Numbered from the stretch's first letter, positions 8,201 to 15,448 are shown. The stretch is DNA of 22,698 bases from JBEKZQ01 sp049509675 (GCA_049509675.1 JBEKZQ010000203.1:1-22698); one strand, 5' to 3'. Notes: a model not told the origin generated them from the sequence alone. Made by a program: numbers and translations.

Positions 8201-8404
8201 TTGAAAATGCCCGACGGATCGCATTCGCCGCATCGCATTCAGAAACTGAGCGAAGGAAGCATTATTCTGCGACCGCACACTTATGCTGGCAAGGTCAGCG
8301 ACTACGACAAGCCGCCTTTGATTCAGCGGCGTACGCCGAATACGCTCCGAGGGCGGAAAGTCACCGTGGATGCGCTGGGGCGGGTTCGATCGGCTCACGA
8401 TTAG
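5207..8404 (+). CDS. cas9: CRISPR-associated endonuclease Cas9, type II-C
   Basis: RNA-guided DNA endonuclease, 1065 aa, in the compact II-C size range. RuvC-I is LTLGLDVGPNSIGWG with D9. An Arg-rich bridge helix follows (SRRDARGMRRQIRRRAQRRR, about residues 55-75). RuvC-II is LHVELARE with E518. The HNH domain has VDHILP with H599 (matching SpCas9 H840), N613 and N622 (matching N854 and N863), and RuvC-III is RHHAVDAL with H733 and D736 (matching H983 and D986). All catalytic residues are therefore present. A CPYCG pair (C578, C581) opens the HNH domain. The C-terminus (FAMSLSINEMFLLKMPDG ... VDALGRVRSAHD) is the WED/PAM-interacting part. I chose ATG 5207, with GAGG 7 nt upstream, over ATG 5195 and over a longer open frame that crosses the tracrRNA gene. 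cas1 and cas2 follow on the same strand. Confidence 0.97.
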   Translation: MAELTLGLDVGPNSIGWGLVDQGAGKIVAAGVRVFPEGVDRDQKGGEKSKSQSRRDARGMRRQIRRRAQRRRLLRQALTAAGLLPDDSERFKSLLERNPYELRSRALDEQLQPHEIGRALLHLGQRRGFLSNRKTDKPNDNKTKGILAEMSELAAEMEQAGSRTLGEHFAERATGFHPCTQPDGPHIRRRHTRRAMYEAEFERIWSAQQKHYPQLLTELLKFGKRGKQSFPKRPERLGKHSNLVDEFGLYGLIFFQRKMYWPKSVVGRCELEPREKRCPRAARAAQRFRILQEVNNLRVLDRAARTERRLDAAERRTLVNHLMATKEAKFDQIRGWLKLPDSALFNLERGGRKKLDGHLPDAALSGKKCLGKRWAPFAENIKDRAVDILVEEDTTEEAVRRLVTECGFPEEDAKVAAAIHLPEGYMSFGRGAIAKLLPHLENGVMLMADDASNSALHAAGYLRPDQREVNQRRFLPPSPNVANPVVRQALVEVRKTVNAVLRELVYRHGHTLGKLHVELAREAKKSFAERSQLRIDQSQREKARENAAKWIEEFDASIKPTRATVNRYLLWREHDEFCPYCGAKIGPAQLFNGEADVDHILPRWRSLDDSMANKVVAHRRCNAEKGDRTPREWLEDSDPERYERAMRVAERLPYGKQRKFQQKDILLDDFVQRQLNDTAYISRCVSQYLRCLGAKVVCTRGDMTADVRYWWGMNSILQPDGSDRKNRDDHRHHAVDALVIALTDEKRLFALANARGENMPPPWEGFREAAEVAVLAINVSHRAQRRLHGALHKDMFYGATHKPQASGTTANDTPRPWAKDWTEENCTFVRRKPIESLTKTQDLKKVRDPTVRAILRWHLLAQGIDPDKSGAIPGDAFKGKNLPRMPSGVPIRRVRMVEHSSAMRPVSESRSYQCVEPGSNHHMVIYDLLDAQGKPILNADGEPKRDGFVVPMIDVAARITRLLREQENEEKKRITLVERELGPGKKFAMSLSINEMFLLKMPDGSHSPHRIQKLSEGSIILRPHTYAGKVSDYDKPPLIQRRTPNTLRGRKVTVDALGRVRSAHD

Positions 8405-8556
8405 GCCGGTCGCGCCGCCGGATCCAGCGTCGCCGAGAAAATGGTGGAAATCGTGCGTTGGTGCAATTACGCTGGTAGGTAGTGCTTCGGAAGGTCGCCG
8501 TCCGCCACGGAGGGTTTCTTGCTTCGATTGCAGAACTCTCCCGTGGAGGATTCACC

Positions 8557-9474
8557 GTGATCAAGCGCACCATCGAGATCTCGCGCAAACCGGCGTACTT
8601 GACGGTCCATTACGGCCAAATGCTCGTGCAGTCGGGTACGGAGACCGTGGGGAGCATCCCCTGCGAGGATATCGGCATGGTGGTGGTCGACCAGCCGCGG
8701 ACCACGTACTCCCACGCCGCGCTGATGGGTTTGGCGAGTTGCGATGCCGTGCTGGTCGTGTGCGGAAAGGACCACCTGCCGGCCGCAGTGCTCTTGCCGC
8801 TTGCCGACCACTCGCAGGTCGTTTGGCGGATCGCCGAACAAGTGGCGGTGCGGAAACCGCTGCGCAAGCGACTTTGGCGGCAACTTGTGCGGGCAAAGAT
8901 CCGCGCCCAGGCCCTCAATCTGCCGCAGAGTTGCCCGGCCCGGCAAAAGCTCCTGGAACTGGCCAAGACCGTCCGATCCGGCGATCCGACAAACGTGGAA
9001 GCCCAAGCGGCCCGCGTCTACTGGCGGAACTGGCTGTCCGACGTGACCTTCCGCCGCGACACCGAAGGGGCGGGCGTCAATGCACTGCTGAACTATGGTT
9101 ACGCGATTTTTCGGGCCGCCGTGGCACGTGCGTTGGTGGCTGGCGGCCTGCTGCCCGTGCTCGGCCTGTTCCACAGCAATCGCTCCAACGCCTTCTGCCT
9201 GGCCGACGACCTGATGGAGCCGCTCCGCCCGCTGGTCGACGCCCGCGTGCAGCGTCTGAACCGCAACGGCCAGCAGGAGCTAAAGCCCGAAACAAAGGCC
9301 GCCCTGCTGGAGCTCTTGGCCGATCCGGTTCGGCTGGGCCGGCAGCGCGGCCCGCTCATGATCGGCTTGCATCGCTTTGTGGCTTCGCTGGTACGCTGCT
9401 ACCAGGGCGAGAGTGACCGCCTGGAGATTCCCTGCGCATGTTCATCAGCGGATACCGATGCATGTGGGTCGTAG
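8557..9474 (+). CDS. cas1: CRISPR-associated integrase Cas1, type II
   Basis: 305 aa, starting at GTG 8557 with GGAGGA 6 nt upstream. Cas1 forms the integrase with Cas2 that inserts new spacers. The sequence opens IKRTIEISRKPAYLTV and has the GLASCDAVLVVCGKDHLPAAVLLPL segment typical of type II Cas1. The metal-binding residues are in place: E148 (NVEAQAARVYW), H206 (LFHSNRSNAF) and E221 (DDLMEPLRP), matching S. pyogenes Cas1 E149, H205 and E220. The 152 bp between cas9 and this start hold no other gene. Its end overlaps cas2 by 37 bp, suggesting translational coupling. Confidence 0.96.
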   Translation: MIKRTIEISRKPAYLTVHYGQMLVQSGTETVGSIPCEDIGMVVVDQPRTTYSHAALMGLASCDAVLVVCGKDHLPAAVLLPLADHSQVVWRIAEQVAVRKPLRKRLWRQLVRAKIRAQALNLPQSCPARQKLLELAKTVRSGDPTNVEAQAARVYWRNWLSDVTFRRDTEGAGVNALLNYGYAIFRAAVARALVAGGLLPVLGLFHSNRSNAFCLADDLMEPLRPLVDARVQRLNRNGQQELKPETKAALLELLADPVRLGRQRGPLMIGLHRFVASLVRCYQGESDRLEIPCACSSADTDACGS

Positions 9475-9767
9475 CCATGTTTGACCTGCCGGTGGACACG
9501 AAGAAGGCGCGGCGCGCTTACACCGATTTCGTAAGACACTTGAAACGCGACGGCTTCACGCGGATGCAATTCTCGGTATACGCCCGCCACTCGCCCAGCA
9601 AGGAGAATGCCGCAGTCCATATCAACCGGATTCAAGCGAACCTTCCCCCGGACGGAGAGGTGCGCATCATCACAATCACCGACAAGCAGTTCGAGCGCAT
9701 GAGCATATTTTGGGGAAATATGCGAAAAGCGCCCGAGGAACCGCCATGTCAGCTTCAGCTTTTCTAA
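9438..9767 (+). CDS. cas2: CRISPR-associated protein Cas2, type II
   Basis: 109 aa. Cas2 dimers bridge two Cas1 dimers during spacer acquisition. The start ISGYRCMWVVAMFDLPVDT carries the first beta strand with the conserved Asp, and FVRHLKRDGFTRMQFSVYAR is the standard ferredoxin-like helix and strand. The tail EVRIITITDKQFERM fits the final strand. I keep ATG 9438 rather than the internal ATG 9462, because type II Cas2 proteins usually have the S-G-Y-R-x-M-W lead-in. It overlaps cas1 by 37 bp and is followed after 50 bp by the array. No csn2 or cas4 is seen, in line with II-C. Confidence 0.94.
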   Translation: MFISGYRCMWVVAMFDLPVDTKKARRAYTDFVRHLKRDGFTRMQFSVYARHSPSKENAAVHINRIQANLPPDGEVRIITITDKQFERMSIFWGNMRKAPEEPPCQLQLF

Positions 9768-9817
9768 GCGACGTTCTCTCGCAACTCGTTGCGCCGCGTC
9801 ACGTTAGGCAGGGAAGC

Positions 9818-10051
9818 AGTGTATCCGATCCCGGCCCGCGAGCAAGCCGCAACGGGTGCTGGATGCTGCCTACGACGACTGCGAGTGTATCCGATCCCGG
9901 CCCGCGAGCAAGCCGCAACTGGGCGGCACGAATACCGGGAAATCTGTATAGTGTATCCGATCCCGGCCCGCGAGCAAGCCGCAACCCGCAACTTCTTCCC
10001 CCCTGAAAGCCTCGAAGTGTATCCGATCCCGGCCCGCGAGCAAGCCGCAAC
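9818..10051 (-). CRISPR. CRISPR array: 4 identical 36-nt repeats, 3 spacers of 30 nt
   Basis: Repeats lie at 9818-9853, 9884-9919, 9950-9985 and 10016-10051, identical in all four copies. On the plus strand each begins AGTGTATCCGATCC and ends GAGCAAGCCGCAAC. Spacers are 9854-9883, 9920-9949 and 9986-10015, each exactly 30 nt, giving a 66-nt period. I assign the minus strand because the tracrRNA anti-repeat can pair only with minus-strand repeat RNA, which then begins GUUGCGGCUUGCUC and ends GGAUCGGAUACACU, in the style of GC-rich II-C repeats. The leader would thus be the short stretch 10052-10072, next to the gyrB terminator. The cas2-side terminal repeat shows no decay. Spacer targets cannot be judged here. 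Confidence 0.97.
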
Positions 10052-10072
10052 GTAGCGATTTGCGCATTTGTG

Positions 10073-10096
10073 AAAAAACGTTGGTCCCACACCACG
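10073..10096 (-). terminator. Probable Rho-independent terminator of gyrB
   Basis: Minus strand, 10 nt after the gyrB stop: CGTGGT, loop GTGGG, ACCAACG (6 bp with one bulged A), then TTTTTT at 10073-10078. The stem is short, so it may be leaky. It lies between gyrB and the first crRNA repeat. Confidence 0.5.
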
Positions 10097-10105
10097 AACT
10101 TCGCT

Positions 10106-12646
10106 TCACACGTCCAGATTCCGCACCTCCAGGGCGTGCTTCTCGATGAATTCGCGGCGCGGCTCGACCTTGTCGCCCATCAGGATGCGAAACAGGTCGT
10201 CGGCCGCGCTGGCGTCCTCCATCGTCACCTTCAATAAGGTGCGATTGGCCGGATCGAGCGTCGTGTCGCGCAACTCCTCGGCATTCATTTCTCCCAAGCC
10301 CTTGAAGCGCGTGATCTGCAAACCCTTTTCGCCGGCGGAACGGATTGCCGCCAACAGGCCGCGCAAATCGTCCAACCCCGTGGTCAACTCGCCGCGGCGA
10401 AGCCGATAGCGCGGCTCTTCCACGCCGGTACGCTCCTGCCGGATCAGGCTGTCGATTTCAAAACCCATTTTGCGCAAGGCAGCCAGTTGGTTGTTGATCG
10501 ATCGCACTTCGTGGAACTCGACGATCCGCACGCGGCTGGCCGGTTTCGCTTCCGGCGGTTCGCCGCCCGGGCCCGCCGCGTCGCCGCCGGGCTCGTCGGT
10601 CAGCTTCAGTTCCTCGCCGATTTCCTGCTCCTGCTTTGCGAGGAACTCGTCCAACAACTCGCGGGTGGTGAACCAGTGCTCGTCGTGGCCGATATAGACG
10701 TGGTAGATCGGCAAGCGGCCGCTGACCGGGTCCTGTCGCCTAGCGTGGGCGCGGAGGCTGATGCCGCGCCGCTCCAGGGCCACCAAGGAGTCCTCCAGGG
10801 CCGCCAGGGTGCGGGTGAGCCGCTCCATTTCGGCGGCGGCGATGGTGCGGCCGTCGCCCGGCTCAAAGACGGCGTCCGTCAGACCGGCGTCGAGGAGTTG
10901 GGCCTTCATCTCCTCCTCGGTCTGCACGTAGTAGGTCGACTTCTTGTGCCGCACGCGAAACAGCGGCGGCTGGGCCACGTACACGTAGCCGCCCCGCACC
11001 AGGTCGTACATCTGCCGGTAGAAGAAGGTCAGCAGCAGGGTGCGGATGTGCGAGCCGTCGACGTCGGCATCGGTCATGATGATGATCTTGCCGTAGCGGC
11101 GCTTGGTCAGGTCAACCTCGTCGCCGATGCCGGAGCCCACGGCGGAGATGATGCTGCGGACTTCCTCGTTGGCCAGCACCTTGTCGTCGCGCGACTTGTA
11201 GGCGTTGATGATCTTGCCGCGCAAGGGAAGGATGGCCTGGTACTGCCGGGCGCGGCCGCCCTCGGCGCTGCCGCCGGCGGAATCGCCTTCCACAAGGTAC
11301 AGCTCGCATCGCTCCACGTCGCGGCTGGTGCAGTCGCGGAGCTTGCCGGGCAGTCCGCCGCCGGCCAGTGCGCCCTTGCGTTCGCGGACGAGCAAGCGGG
11401 CCTTGCGGGCGCTCTCGCGGGCCTCGGCGGCCAGCAGGCCCTTTTGCACGATGATGCGGGCCGTCTTGGGATTCTCCTCCAGGAAGCTGGCCAGGTAATC
11501 GCCCACGGCCGAGTTGACAATGCCCTCCACCTCGCCGTTACCCAGCTTGGTCTTGGTCTGCCCTTCGAATTGCGGCTCGGGCACGCGGAGCGAGAGCACG
11601 GCCGTAAGCCCCTCGCGGCAATCGTCGCCGGTGGGGATCAGGTCCTTATACAGGCCCGACTTCTTGCCGTAGGCGTTGATCGTGCGGGTCAGCGCGGCGC
11701 GGAAGCCGGAGAGGTGCGTACCGCCTTCGCTGGTGTAAATGTTGTTCACGTAGGAATGGACGTTCTCGGTGAACTCCGACGAGTATTGCAGGGCGACTTC
11801 CACTCCCACTCCCTCATACTCGCCGCTGACGTAGACGATCTCATCGTGGGCCGGTTCGCTGGCGCGGTTGAGATACTCGATGAACTCCAGGATGCCGCGG
11901 ACATAGCAGAAGGTTTCGCCCTCGCCGGTCCGCTGGTCCTTGAAGACGATCTTCACGCCGCGGTTGAGGAAGGCCAATTCCTGCAGGCGGCGGAAAAGGA
12001 TGCCGTATTGGAAGGTGGTGTTGGGGAAAATGAGCGGGTCGGCCTTGAAGGTGGTTTTGGTGCCGCGGCGGTCGGTGCGGCCGATGCGGCGGACCTCGGC
12101 CACGGGGACGCCCCGCTCATACTCCTGCTGATAGACGTGGCCCTTGCGGCGGACCTCGACCTCGCACCATTCGGAGAGGAAATTGACCACCGTCACGCCC
12201 ACGCCGTGCAAACCGCCCGAGGTCTGGTAGGCGCCCTTGGAGAATTTCCCGCCGAACTTCAGCACGGTCATCACGCCTTGCAGCGTGGAGAAGCCCAGGT
12301 CCGGGTGGACTTCCACGGGGATGCCGCGGCCGTTGTCTTCGACGGTCACCGAGCCGTCGTTGTTGATGATCACGGAGATCTCGCTGGCGAAGCCGGCCAT
12401 GGTCTCGTCGATCGAGTTATCGACCACTTCATAGACCAGGTGGTGCAGGCCGCGGGGGGTGGTGTCGCCAATATACAAGGCCGGCCGCTCGCGGACGTGC
12501 TCCAGATCGCTCAGGTGTTCGAGATCCTTGGCGCTATAGTTATCTTCGCCGGAAGAGGGTTGGATGCCGAACTCGCTCACTTCCGAAGCATCGACGGCAT
12601 CGTCGCGCGGTTTCCCGGCAGCAGAATCAGGATCGGAATCAGTCAT
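10106..12646 (-). CDS. gyrB: DNA gyrase subunit B
   Basis: 846 aa ATPase subunit of DNA gyrase, which introduces negative supercoils together with GyrA. The GHKL ATPase part has YEVVDNSIDE, DNGRGIPV and GGLHGVG. The transducer has QTKTKLGN. The TOPRIM domain has the acidic LVEGDSAGGSAEGGR and the metal-binding TDADVDGSHIRTLLL. The C-terminal tail has LQITRFKGLGEMN and LMGDKVEPRREFIEKHA. An insert of roughly 150 residues between the TOPRIM motif and the tail includes a charged helical part and a Gly/Pro-rich linker (EPGGDAAGPGGEPPEAKPAS), making it somewhat longer than E. coli GyrB. The ATG at 12646 has no strong Shine-Dalgarno, and the first 40 residues are an acidic, non-conserved extension. 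Last gene of the dnaN-DUF721-gyrB run. Confidence 0.97.
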   Translation of the reverse strand: MTDSDPDSAAGKPRDDAVDASEVSEFGIQPSSGEDNYSAKDLEHLSDLEHVRERPALYIGDTTPRGLHHLVYEVVDNSIDETMAGFASEISVIINNDGSVTVEDNGRGIPVEVHPDLGFSTLQGVMTVLKFGGKFSKGAYQTSGGLHGVGVTVVNFLSEWCEVEVRRKGHVYQQEYERGVPVAEVRRIGRTDRRGTKTTFKADPLIFPNTTFQYGILFRRLQELAFLNRGVKIVFKDQRTGEGETFCYVRGILEFIEYLNRASEPAHDEIVYVSGEYEGVGVEVALQYSSEFTENVHSYVNNIYTSEGGTHLSGFRAALTRTINAYGKKSGLYKDLIPTGDDCREGLTAVLSLRVPEPQFEGQTKTKLGNGEVEGIVNSAVGDYLASFLEENPKTARIIVQKGLLAAEARESARKARLLVRERKGALAGGGLPGKLRDCTSRDVERCELYLVEGDSAGGSAEGGRARQYQAILPLRGKIINAYKSRDDKVLANEEVRSIISAVGSGIGDEVDLTKRRYGKIIIMTDADVDGSHIRTLLLTFFYRQMYDLVRGGYVYVAQPPLFRVRHKKSTYYVQTEEEMKAQLLDAGLTDAVFEPGDGRTIAAAEMERLTRTLAALEDSLVALERRGISLRAHARRQDPVSGRLPIYHVYIGHDEHWFTTRELLDEFLAKQEQEIGEELKLTDEPGGDAAGPGGEPPEAKPASRVRIVEFHEVRSINNQLAALRKMGFEIDSLIRQERTGVEEPRYRLRRGELTTGLDDLRGLLAAIRSAGEKGLQITRFKGLGEMNAEELRDTTLDPANRTLLKVTMEDASAADDLFRILMGDKVEPRREFIEKHALEVRNLDV

Positions 12647-12696
12647 GGTTATTGGCTATTTGGATGGAATACCGAGGTAGGAGGATTTCGTCCATC

Positions 12697-13020
12697 TCAT
12701 GCGGGGCCGGGACACTCGCCGACGGCGCCCACGCGGAAGCGCAGGTCGTTGATGCCTTGATCGGGCAACAGCCGCGAGAGACTGTGCAACAATTGGGCTT
12801 TTTGAAAGCCGATTTCCTGCACCAGCGTCGAGTTGGCAACCGTCACTTCCAACGCGCCGCGCCGCAGGGCTCCGACACGCGTATAGCGGGCCAGCAGGGG
12901 ACCGGCGGCCTCGCGCCAGGCGGCTTCGTACGCGCGGGCCGTTTGCACGCCGGCATAACCCCGCCGCGCCATGAGTTCCGGAAGAATGTTCCCGATCGGT
13001 TCTGGACCGCGTCGCGCCAT
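12697..13020 (-). CDS. DUF721 family protein (DciA-like)
   Basis: 107 aa. The pattern PIGNILPELMARRGY, then WREAAGPLLARYTRVGALRRG and LEVTVANSTLVQEIGFQKAQLL, is the DUF721 fold, whose members include DciA, the replicative-helicase operator or loader of bacteria that lack DnaC. A role in bringing DnaB to DNA is inferred from this family and from the position between dnaN and gyrB. It starts 2 nt after the dnaN stop codon, so it is translated from the same message. No catalytic motif is expected. The last 15 residues are not conserved-looking. Confidence 0.85.
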   Translation of the reverse strand: MARRGPEPIGNILPELMARRGYAGVQTARAYEAAWREAAGPLLARYTRVGALRRGALEVTVANSTLVQEIGFQKAQLLHSLSRLLPDQGINDLRFRVGAVGECPGPA

Positions 13021-13022
13021 GG

Positions 13023-14159
13023 CTACGGTCTCTTATCGCGGGCCAGAGGCATGATGACATAGGCGTAACCGTCGTCGGTCGAACAGACGACTGCGCTTTC
13101 CTTGTCGCGCAGTTCCATGATCAGGTTCTTTTCCGGGTCGAGCACGCGGAGGAAATCGACCAGGTAGCGGGGATCGAGCGTGACGGGCAGTTCCGCTCCG
13201 TCGTAAGCGATGGGCAATTCGACGTGCGATTCGCCGTATTCCGCCCCGTGCGCAGCCAGCACCAGCGTGCCACTGGCGAAGGTGAAATCGACGCCGCGGC
13301 GCTCTTCACTGGTGACAATCGCCGCCTGGCGCACGGCGGCATAGAGCGGGCCGACCGTCAGTTCCACGCGGACCGTGTTCTCGCGGCGCGGAAAAACGTC
13401 ACGCCACTTGGGAAACCGGCCTTCCACCAATCGCGAGTAGATCGTCGCTCGACCACTCTTGATCAGAACGTCGTTATCGCGGGCGGCCAACTGGATATTG
13501 GCGTCGTTGTCGGCCAAGGCCCGCTCCAGCAACTGCATGGCCCGGCTGGGGATGATCGTGTTGCGATCCGCGATCGCCTGATCACCCGACGGCTGCTCGC
13601 CGACGGACTTGGCCGGACCCTCTTGTCGGGCCAGGCGGCGGCCGTCGGTAGCCACGGCGATGATCTTGTCCGACGTCAGTTCCAACAACACGCCCCCCAA
13701 GGCATAGCGGGTGCTTTCGTTGTCGGTGGCAAAGACCGTGCGACGCACGATCTCGCGGAAGAACCTGGCAGGAAGTTCGTGATACTTCTGCTCTTCGAAG
13801 CCGATCACCACGGGGAACTCATCCGGGTTCTCCGAGGGCAATTGGAATTCGCTCCGCTGGCCGCGTATCAGGGTCCGCTGGCCATCGCTCTCCAGAGACA
13901 GTTTCTCGTCGGCACTCTCACGGAGAATGGAAAGGAACCGCGAAATGGGCAGAACTATCTGGCCGGGCGTTTCAATCGCGATGCCCGTAACCTCGATGCG
14001 AATGCCCACTTCCAGATCCGTTCCCATGAGTATGGCGGTCTCGCCGCCGACATCGAGCTTCAGGTTCTGAAGGATCGGCTTTGGGCTGCGGGTGGGGGCT
14101 ACGCTGGCGGCAGTCTGGAAGGCGTGCAAGAGCTTCTCACGCTCGCATGTGATTTTCAT
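13023..14159 (-). CDS. dnaN: DNA polymerase III subunit beta (sliding clamp)
   Basis: 378 aa, the usual length for the beta clamp, which holds DNA polymerase III on the template as a ring dimer. The three clamp domains can be followed: MKITCEREKLLHAFQTAASV (domain 1), the ELPARFFREIVRRTVFATDNESTRY-type segment with ATDGRRLAR (domain 2), and ELPVTLDPRYLVDFLRVLD with the terminal YVIMPL (domain 3), which forms the binding pocket for clamp-loader and polymerase peptides. The ATG at 14159 matches the family N-terminus exactly; a possible AAAGG lies rather far upstream (13 nt). DUF721 follows after 2 nt. Confidence 0.97.
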   Translation of the reverse strand: MKITCEREKLLHAFQTAASVAPTRSPKPILQNLKLDVGGETAILMGTDLEVGIRIEVTGIAIETPGQIVLPISRFLSILRESADEKLSLESDGQRTLIRGQRSEFQLPSENPDEFPVVIGFEEQKYHELPARFFREIVRRTVFATDNESTRYALGGVLLELTSDKIIAVATDGRRLARQEGPAKSVGEQPSGDQAIADRNTIIPSRAMQLLERALADNDANIQLAARDNDVLIKSGRATIYSRLVEGRFPKWRDVFPRRENTVRVELTVGPLYAAVRQAAIVTSEERRGVDFTFASGTLVLAAHGAEYGESHVELPIAYDGAELPVTLDPRYLVDFLRVLDPEKNLIMELRDKESAVVCSTDDGYAYVIMPLARDKRP

Positions 14160-14476
14160 CGTAGGATGCTACCTTTCTTCTTGTTATTCTCTAAGTCAGT
14201 ATTAGTTATATGCGGGCCGCGGTGTGTTGATCAGTACCGGGCACGTCATCATAACCCGTTGTCTGGTCGCAAGTTAAGTTGCCATGTTCAAGTCCTTTTC
14301 GCGGTGCAAAAGTCGTTGCCTGCTTGTCGGCACAGCGTCGGTAGGGATTCGATGCAGGTTCATCCTTTCGGCCGCTCTCGCAGGCGCTGTCGACAACACG
14401 CCGGCCGCCAACAACCGACCGACGGGGCATCTACAGGTTTTCCACCGAGCCAACGGCCGGTAATTCCCCGATCCAT
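14160..14476. other. dnaA-dnaN intergenic region, no gene; no DnaA-box cluster seen
   Basis: 317 bp between the dnaA-like stop and the dnaN start. It is less GC-rich near dnaN. I see one near-match to a DnaA box (TTTTCCACC, 14437-14445, two differences from TTATCCACA) and no second one, so there is no support for an origin here from box counts. A candidate dnaN promoter lies within it. No coding frame looks real. Confidence 0.5.
14248..14277 (-). promoter_or_regulatory. Candidate dnaN promoter
   Basis: Minus strand: TTAACT (14272-14277, 4 of 6 to TTGACA), 18 bp, TATGAT (14248-14253, 5 of 6 to TATAAT). It would give a leader of about 80 nt before dnaN. Confidence 0.35.
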
Positions 14477-15448
14477 CTAAACTACGAGATTCCTCCTGGG
14501 CCTTGAAACTTTTGTTGCAACTGGTCGATTGCGTGCCGCCAGAAACATGGCGACGTTTCGGGCCGTCACCACCGGCCGGCGCCGCGAGCCGCTGCGGAGA
14601 TCGGCCAGTCTAAGCGAGAAATAATGGGCCGTGGCCACCGCGATGTCGCGCAGGTGCGGCCGCCGCGCATCGCGATGCTCCGCCAGGTAGCGCTGCACCG
14701 CCGCTGCCTGAATGGGGCGACGCTCGGCCCGGGCACGAACATCCAGTTGCACCAGCGCGCCGAGCAATTCCGGGACCGTTCCGCGTAGCCCCTGGGCCAG
14801 CAGACGTGCGGCCGCCTCCGGCAGATCGAGCTGGAGCAATCCGGCCAAATGGTCGACGATTGCCCGCCGCGCCGCCGGCCCGGGCGGAACCAAGGGGATC
14901 GTCAATCCGGCCGAAAGGCGACTCTTCAGGACCGGCAACAGTCCGGCCAACTCGTTGGGATTGGCCGAGGCCGTGACGACAAGCTGTCCGTCACGGCGGA
15001 GCAGCCCGTCAATCGTGGCGATCAACTCTTGCTGGGCGGCCTCTTTATTGCTCAGCCGACCGACGTCCTCGATGACCACCAGGCCGGCCTTGCGGTAACG
15101 GGTCCGCATGTCGTCGACCGCCTGGGCTTCGATCGCTTCGCCAAGTTCCCGGGCGAAATCGACCGCCGCCGTCGAGACGCTCCGCTGGCTGGGAAAGCAG
15201 CTCTTCCAAGCGGCCACAAGCCCCTGGACCAGGTGCGATTTTCCCGTGCCGCTGACGCCGTAGAAGACCAACGGGTTGTAGGCCGTGGGACGCTGCTCCA
15301 GTACGCCGCGGATCGCCGGCTCCACGAGCCTATTCTCCGGCCCGACCAGGAAGTGACCCAATCGGTCGGGGTCCGACGGATGCCCGCGCGCCGTGTTGCC
15401 GCGGACGGGCTGCCCGGGAAGCGGGATTGCCACCACAACGTCGGCCAT
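14477..15448 (-). CDS. dnaA: DnaA-like replication initiator with truncated DNA-binding domain
   Basis: 323 aa from ATG 15448 (GGAG about 5 nt upstream); an ATG at 15496 is a possible but less likely start. The AAA+ part starts HFLVGPENRL with FYGVSGTGKSHL (Walker A) and LVVIEDVGRLSNKEAAQ (Walker B), then SRLSAGLTIPLVPPG, so it is the DnaA/Hda type. Domain IV begins normally: LRDIAVATAHYFSLRLADL and RRRPVVTARNVAMFLAAR. It then ends after about 20 unrelated residues (TKVSRPRRNLVV) and lacks the GRDHTTVxHA signature that contacts the DnaA box. The other two frames downstream do not restore it. Domain I is also absent. Its place beside dnaN fits an initiator gene, but box recognition must differ or be lost; an Hda-like regulatory role is an alternative. 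Confidence 0.78.
   Translation of the reverse strand: MADVVVAIPLPGQPVRGNTARGHPSDPDRLGHFLVGPENRLVEPAIRGVLEQRPTAYNPLVFYGVSGTGKSHLVQGLVAAWKSCFPSQRSVSTAAVDFARELGEAIEAQAVDDMRTRYRKAGLVVIEDVGRLSNKEAAQQELIATIDGLLRRDGQLVVTASANPNELAGLLPVLKSRLSAGLTIPLVPPGPAARRAIVDHLAGLLQLDLPEAAARLLAQGLRGTVPELLGALVQLDVRARAERRPIQAAAVQRYLAEHRDARRPHLRDIAVATAHYFSLRLADLRSGSRRRPVVTARNVAMFLAARNRPVATKVSRPRRNLVV

Noticed and set aside
9780..9793. CGCAACTCGTTGCG inverted repeat between cas2 and the array
   Set aside because: Six-base arms with a two-base gap and no T run; too small to call a terminator or a degenerate repeat.
9818..10051. crRNA transcription on the plus strand, away from cas2
   Set aside because: The anti-repeat RNA with promoter and terminator is on the minus strand and pairs only with minus-strand repeat RNA. 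A plus-strand alternative would run into cas9 with no terminator.
9789..10090. Open frames across the array giving proteins with a repeated PIPAREQAA-type motif
   Set aside because: They are translations of the 66-nt CRISPR period, which is divisible by three and so keeps frames open.
10487..12760. A 757-codon open frame antisense to gyrB
   Set aside because: A typical GC-rich shadow frame; gyrB motifs are complete on the other strand and the antisense translation has no recognisable domain.
14160..14476. Replication origin between the dnaA-like gene and dnaN
   Set aside because: Only one imperfect DnaA box (14437-14445) and no AT-rich unwinding stretch with box cluster; gene position alone is not enough.
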